Assembly (NCBI GenBank): GCA_032718475.1
Contig: JAUCBJ010008533.1
Location: forward strand, 1 to 46,352
Length of the DNA: 46,352 bases
Direction: 5' to 3'
Origin: Nemertoderma westbladi
Taxonomy: Eukaryota; Xenacoelomorpha; Nemertodermatida; Nemertodermatidae
Part shown: piece after piece, positions 41,211 through 46,352 of the stretch
Position numbering within the stretch: position 1 is the stretch's first letter
Layout of the letters: the number at the start of each line of letters is the position of its first letter
Made by a program: the position numbers and the translations under genes
The notes under the pieces: model-generated
What the model saw: the letters and a program-made list of their open reading frames with translations, nothing else
Databases searched by the model: none
Told to the model about the DNA's origin: nothing

Positions 41211-41993
41211 TTAAAAGTAACAAGTGGTATTTGACCTCCACAGGAGTTGTTTCAACCAAACTAAATGATTGGTAGCGGCGGTTTTTAACAAAACGTGTTG
41301 GAGATCGTCCTGATTTAGGTAAAGCACGTTTAGGACCAATAGAAGAAAAAAAAGTATTGGAAGTATTAGCAATCTCGAAAGGCTCTGTGGCAACAGTATT
41401 GTCTGTACGATTTAACAGCTTTCTAGGAGTACTCAGTTTAGACGATTTATTTAAAGCTAGGTTAATGGTTTGCCATGTTTTCGCGAGCTATGTTTGTTTG
41501 AATTGAACTGATCACAAAATTATTTCCGTTGGGATTCACGCAATACATTTGTCAAAATATTACGATATTTTTTATAGCAATTATGATTATTTGTCGAGGG
41601 GTGGGCTATATTATGCTGAATATAGATAGTTTTTTTTATAATGCATTGTACTAATTGATTTGAAATCCATGGTTTCCGCGGTGTATTCATTTTTGTTACC
41701 TTTTTTCGTGGTAAATTATTCACACAAATTTCCTCATAATTTTTATAAAAATTATCAAATTTTTCAGAACTTTGTATTGACGGGTTATGGTAAGTCCATT
41801 CTGTATTGTCTAGGTCTCTAATAAATTTATCTTTATTAAATTTGCTGTAGTCGTAAACGAAATAGTCTACCGGTGCAGAAAAATAGCTGGAATATTTACT
41901 CAACGAAATAAAGGTAGGGCAGTGATCGGAAGATCCAATTTCAGTCGATAAAACACCAGTTGTAGGAATACTATTGGATATATTGGTAAACAC
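41211..41993 (-). pseudogene. LINE 2-B: endonuclease C-terminus and linker
   Basis: Holds FTNISNS, SSDHCPTF and the basic linker with TPRKPWISNQL, then the region leading to FFSSIGPK. A frame break relative to copy A lies near 41550, and B has lost 65 bp near 41166. Confidence 0.88.
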
Positions 41994-42596
41994 ATGATCA
42001 ATCAGCGTTCTAGAATACTGAGTGATACGCGTTGCATTTTTAATGTATTGCGTGAAGCCGCGAGCTTGCAGTTAGGTCTAAATAAGCACGAGGTCGCTTA
42101 CCCATCTGTAGCAAATCAACGTTCAGATCCCCAACAACTATTGTATTTAATTTTGAATTTGCGACCACAGTTAAAACAGTGTCAAGACTGTGATAAAATT
42201 TATCGAAGGGTACCGCAGCTGGTCGATTAATACATCCTATCAATGTTTTCTTCTTGTTTGCAACGGGGTTATTTACACAAAGCCACAGATTTTCAAGATG
42301 ATCACATGAGATATCATCACGTGGAGTAATTTCATATTCATTCCGTACATAAATAGCAACTCCACCGCGCTATAACCAACCATACTTACGATTGTCAATA
42401 TATGGACCCTGATAACCCTCAATTTTAAAGTAATCTAAGTTATCTGTGCTATCTAAAAATATTTCGGTAAAGCAGATAATGTCAAATTTATTTTTAATTA
42501 ACTGCAGGTAATCCACGGCATGGGTGTAATTTACCCTGATGCTACGACAATTTAAGTGAAAAACCGAAAAGGTGGCTTTATTGTCAAGAACACCAC
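41994..42596 (-). pseudogene. LINE 2-B: APE endonuclease N-terminal part
   Basis: In the minus-strand phases one reads FSVFHLNCRSI (metal/Asn motif), ICFTEIFL (catalytic Glu), GGVAIYVRN, IGCINRP and VVGDLNVDLL (GDFN-type motif). A TAG interrupts the frame near 42373, and an extra base near 42075 breaks it before LIDHVFTNI. Copy A has lost this part. Confidence 0.88.
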
Positions 42597-42977
42597 TCAG
42601 TTGCTGTGCTGTTCGTTGTAGTACCCATCCATTGTGCTTATATTTGCCATGTTAAGATTATTATCGGGGTCAATATTTTGAAAAATATTAATATTGCTGT
42701 CAGTAGCCATGGTCTGTTCACCACAATCGGAATCAGTAGTAGAGAAAATATCGGTGTCGTCATTCGAGACCGAAAAAAATGGAAATATATTGGCGTGGCA
42801 AAAAATACAGTAACGAGGATTATTATTTTCCAAAAAATGTATTTCATCCACATTTGATCCGCATTGATAATGAAAGGACCCTACGCATAAAGCACATGTG
42901 AACCATGTTTCAGTAGATGTAATAGAAGGAAAATAAAACGTACAATAACATCCAGGCTGATTACTATTTAGCACCAT
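42597..42977 (-). pseudogene. LINE 2-B: PHD-like zinc-finger N-terminal domain
   Basis: 126 codons. The pattern C-x-C ... WFTCALC, FHYQC, YCIFCHAN resembles the PHD-type finger found near the N-terminus of CR1/L2-like LINE proteins. It is followed by an acidic Asn/Asp-rich linker. A TGA ends the frame, and a shift of one phase leads straight into the endonuclease, so originally this was probably one ORF or two overlapping ones. Confidence 0.75.
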
Positions 42978-43157
42978 AATAAAAAAGACAATCTAAAAAC
43001 AGGAACTACTACGCCAATATACTAATTCCAATACTGGTATGTATGGAGACACAACATGTATTATACCTGGCTGCTGATACCCTGTTAGAGTAAAATATAT
43101 TTATACCTCAATACTTTTAATTATACACACAATTATTAATCAATCAACTTACTGTAG

Positions 43158-43382
43158 AATTCAGTTAACAAACAATTTTCACTACTACATATATTAAACT
43201 AAACACGTACTACGCACAATGTCAAACCATACTAAAATATTAGACATAAACAAAAACAGTCGTATGTAGTTGTAATACACTAATAACTAATAATAAGATA
43301 CGATAGTCAACAGGTGTCAGTAGCCTAATATTGTACATGGAAGAGTTATATTATTAAATATTGAAAAATATTGAGTCAATTG
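43158..43382. other. Spacer, copy B
   Basis: Equivalent of 30421-30673. No gene. Confidence 0.6.
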
Positions 43383-44355
43383 AGTTACGCATTTGTAACT
43401 ATATGTGACCGGACCGTGGTTATATGTAAATAAGTTACGAAATCCTAGGCAACATAGAGTTACGTATTCGTAACTGTATGTGACCTTGGTTATAGGTAAA
43501 TAGGTTACGTAATAAAATCTTAGGCAACATAGAGTTACGTATTCGTAACTGTATGTGACCTTGGTCATATGTAAACAGGTTACGTAATAAAGTCTTAGGC
43601 AACATAGAGTTACGCATTCGTAACTGTATGTGACCTTGTTTATATGTAAATAGGTTACGTAATAAAATCTTAGGCAACATAGAGTTACGCATTCGTAACT
43701 GTATGTGATATTGGTTATATGTAAATAGGTTACGTAATAAAATCTTAGGCAACATAGAGTTACGCATTCGTAACTGTATGTGACCTTGTTTATATGTAAA
43801 TAGGTTACGTAATAAAATCTTAGGCAACATAGAGTTACGCATTCGTAACTGTATGTGACCTTGTTTATATGTAAATAGGTTACGTAATAAAATCTTAGGC
43901 AACATAGAGTTACGCATTCGTAACTGTATGTGACCTTGTTTATATGTAAATAGGTTACGTAATAAAATCTTAGGCAACATAGAGTTACGCATTCGTAACT
44001 GTATGTGACCTTGGTTATATGTAAATAGGTTACGTAATAAAATCTTAGGCAACATAGAGTTACGTATTCGTAACTGTATGTGACCTTGGTCATATGTAAA
44101 CAGGTTACGTAATAAAATCTTAGGCAACATAGAGTTACGCATTCGTAACTGTATGTGACCTTGTTTATATGTAAATAGGTTACGTAATAAAGTCTTAGGC
44201 AACATAGAGTTACGCATTCGTAACTGTATGTGACCTTGTTTATATGTAAATAGGTTACGTAATAAAATCTTAGGCAACATAGAGTTACGCATTCGTAACT
44301 GTATGTGACCTTGTTTATATGTAAATAGGTTACGTAATAAAATCTTAGGCAACAT
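43383..44355. repeat. 75-bp repeat, copy B, 13 units
   Basis: Same unit as 30674-30975. The first and the last units match copy A; the extra nine are inserted between. Subtypes with GGTCATATGTAAACAGG occur near 43564 and 44092, seven units apart, suggesting block duplication. The 75-bp period leaves two overlapping minus-strand frames of 306 and 258 codons (43435-44355, 43317-44093); both are repeat artefacts. Confidence 0.96.
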
Positions 44356-45651
44356 TAAAATGTTCTACTGATAGTGGTAGGCCTATAATATTATTTATTT
44401 ATTTATTTATTATTGGCTTTTCGTTCAACGTCATTTTAGAGTTACGTATTCGTAACTGTATGTGACCTTGGTTATATGTAAACAGGTTACGTAATCGTGG
44501 GTATATGTAAATAAGATACAAAATCCTAGGCACATAGAGTCCTTGGGGGTTGGTCAGCTTTTTCGTCCAGAGAGCAGATTGATTGAATGCCAGATTTCCT
44601 ACGTACAAGAATATATAGGAAGCTTATTTACATAACTTATCCTCTAAACGGTTGCATGTAACCTCTGCAATGAGATATCTCGACCTCTAAAACCCCAGTC
44701 CCCAAAAATGTATCCGTTATTTTTTCATAAGAAATTATGTTTCTAAACTAAAACATATAAGTAAATTACACCTAAAACAAATCCATCAAAAAATTTTGTG
44801 GAAATTATTAAATTTCCTTGCAGTGGAAATGTTGGTGCATTTTACAATTGACAAACATTGGATGCGACTTGTACTGTAGTTCCAGAAATTATATGTGTGG
44901 TTAGCGTATTATTATACTTAGAGGACGCGCTTCTGGTAGTCATTTCCGAACCCCCCAGCTAGCTATCCCAGTAGGCCTATTGCCAAACCCAATTCAGGGA
45001 ATTGAGCCAATATCCTTAATACAGTAGTCCAGTCAATCTAGCGAAAAATTCGCAATTCATCCGAACCAATTTTTTTATTCTACATTATCTTACTATCACC
45101 AAAAATAAAAATTATGCCTAAAATCAATAGAGCAATCACAATTTTATTATGTGAACAATTTTCGCTAATATTAGTGGAAATTATGAAATTTCCTTGTAGT
45201 GGAATTGTATAATTTTTTTGGAAAATTTAGCTTAAAATATCGTGAAGTATTTGATATATTTAAAAGTTTGATGCGACTTCTAGTTTCCGAGATATAGCAA
45301 TTAATGTGTAACACGCCTGTGTGTAAATATTACTAATTTCACATTGAATCACAGCTTGTTGTGAAATTAATTAAATTATTCTGGAACATTACTAATTGGC
45401 TACTTACTCTCCACTACTGTTCCTTTTGTTTGGCTTGCTGTCTATGCTGTGTTATGTAGAATTACAATGAATAAATATATGTTCCACAAAATACATTTTT
45501 ATATAATTTTTTCTGTCATTTAACAACGTAATTTAGAATTCAAAAAAATGTGGTCCGGATTGATTGCGAATTAGGTAATTAAATATGATGCACTCACTTG
45601 GTGGTTGTTGTTGAATTTATTAGATTGTAGTAAATTGTTTGATGATTGACA
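44356..45651. other. Non-coding part of duplicated segment, copy B
   Basis: Counterpart of 30976-32283, collinear with a few small indels. No gene. Confidence 0.55.
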
Positions 45652-45822
45652 GAGGCGTATGTAGAAGCGAAGGAAACGAATTCAGCTATCCGTAAATGCG
45701 TGAGATTTCAGTTGATCAAAAACGGAAAGAAGATGACGATCTTCGTTCCCCGAGATGGATGGCCTAATCTTTATAGAATAAAATTACGAGGTATTTTTGC
45801 CTTGGTTTGGCGGGGTTTTTGT
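45652..45822 (+). pseudogene. Ribosomal protein uS12 (RPS23) exon fragment, copy B
   Basis: Counterpart of 32284-32450: [17 protein letters not shown] with the conserved Cys retained, where copy A has Ser. It has the same inserted G as copy A, so the shared frameshift predates the duplication, plus a private TAA in the FIEEN region. Frame 45646-45882 is open only because of the frameshift and does not encode a ribosomal protein beyond the first 35 residues. Confidence 0.88.
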
Positions 45823-45990
45823 ACAGGAACAACAGACGTCATTCATAGTGAGATATTGACTACTGGTATATATTTGTTTTAGATAAAATAGCACTGCAAG
45901 ATGATTAATGTATGGTTTCTGTATGATTACTACTGTAACTTTATACTACTATGTAACTATATATAACTATATAACTAAGTATAACTATAT

Positions 45991-46352
45991 ACAGTCCCGC
46001 TCACCAACAGAATGCCATCGGATCCGATCTGAACCGATCGGATCCAACAGCTTCAAACACTTTCAGACAAACTCCAACAGTCCAACAACTTCAAACAGAT
46101 TCAGACAACTTCAAACAAATTCAGACAGTTTCAAACAATTTCCAACAACTTGTCAATCACTCCACCCACGCTCAACTCCAACTGAACTCCCATCTTCTTG
46201 CGCGCAGACAGATACTACTAAAGGAACTCCATTCATAAAGCCACAATAACGACAGAGTGGACTGGCCACTGGCGGCGCCCTTAAACATTCACATTGTGAC
46301 TGTAACTCAGTGAGGTCGGTCGGTATTTCTCTTTATTCCTGCCGCTATATTT
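45991..46352. other. Right end: short imperfect repeats, no gene recognised
   Basis: Starts beyond the end of the duplicated segment. An inverted pair, CGGATCCGATC / GATCGGATCC, lies at about 46019-46045. Then come about six imperfect 18-22-bp words of the type AACTTCAAACAAATTCAGAC (46048-46150). The plus-strand frame 45908-46249 reads through these and is low-complexity. Confidence 0.55.

Larger units (their letters stand above)
38250..43140 (-). mobile_element. CR1-like LINE, copy B (LINE 2), most complete
   Basis: Minus-strand order from 42977: PHD-like zinc finger, APE endonuclease, linker, RT, transposon B inside the RT C-terminal region, C-terminal domain at 38424. Domain order and motifs fit the CR1/L2 group. 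It is inactivated by several stops and frameshifts. The 5' UTR probably extends to about 43140; the 3' end abuts the 68-bp array at 38250. Confidence 0.9.
38243..45990. other. Segmental duplication, copy B
   Basis: Second copy of 25060-32624. It keeps the LINE 5' region missing in A, lacks transposon A2 (empty site 40702-40710), has a 65-bp deletion in the RT region near 41166, and has 13 units of the 75-bp repeat instead of 4. It ends at AGTATAACTATATAC; beyond it the sequence differs from the flank of A. Confidence 0.93.

Noticed and set aside
43317-44355. Overlapping 306- and 258-codon minus-strand frames
   Set aside because: Produced by the stop-free 75-bp period. Copy A has the same repeat with only four units, so no protein is conserved.
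45646-45882. Functional 78-residue ribosomal-protein-like gene
   Set aside because: Homology to uS12 ends at the shared inserted G; the remaining frame is out of phase, and the N-terminal exon is absent.

Overview
This window is animal nuclear DNA, not a prokaryotic or viral genome. It has one intact microsomal cytochrome P450 gene, APE-type non-LTR retrotransposons (LINEs), a tRNA-derived SINE, non-autonomous DNA transposons, and a very large share of tandem repeats. There are no operons, no Shine-Dalgarno logic and almost no long coding frames. Frequent TAGGCCTA and ACCGGT motifs, the SINE type and the CR1-like LINEs suggest a marine invertebrate. I cannot name the species; that placement is inference.

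Layout. 0-8.5 kb: a 20-bp satellite, a hairpin-forming 31-bp repeat, and a nest of broken transposons. The nest holds a LINE on the minus strand whose ORF2 carries about 27 copies of a 10-residue Thr/Ala/Pro repeat ahead of its endonuclease, a tRNA-Leu-like SINE, a LINE tail on the plus strand, and several copies of a dispersed minisatellite built on CGTTTCGGCAA. 8.5-14.9 kb: no convincing gene; it holds a foldback-like element with poly-C/poly-G in its arms and two blocks of a 33-bp repeat. 14,952-16,412: an uninterrupted 486-residue CYP2-clan-like P450 with all hallmark motifs. 16.65-25.06 kb: an array of about 126 units of 68/64 bp with roughly 3 kb higher-order duplications.

25.06-32.62 kb and 38.25-45.99 kb are two copies (A and B) of one segment. 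Each holds the end of the 68-bp array, a decayed CR1-like LINE on the minus strand, a roughly 1.33-kb non-autonomous DNA transposon inserted in that LINE with a 9-bp target-site duplication, a 75-bp repeat, and an exon-sized fragment of ribosomal protein uS12 (RPS23). Copy A has a second transposon insertion with its own 9-bp duplication, and copy B still shows the matching empty site. Copy B keeps about 1.1 kb of LINE 5' sequence that A has lost, and has 13 instead of 4 units of the 75-bp repeat. The order of events can therefore be read directly.

Between the copies (32.6-37.1 kb) lie a 45-bp repeat with a 360-bp higher-order period, a promoter-like CCAAT/E-box/TATA cluster, and a putative two-exon gene for a small secreted eight-cysteine peptide of unknown family. 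The P450 and this peptide are the only plausible functional host genes I see. The rest is a record of repeat amplification, nested transposition and segmental duplication.
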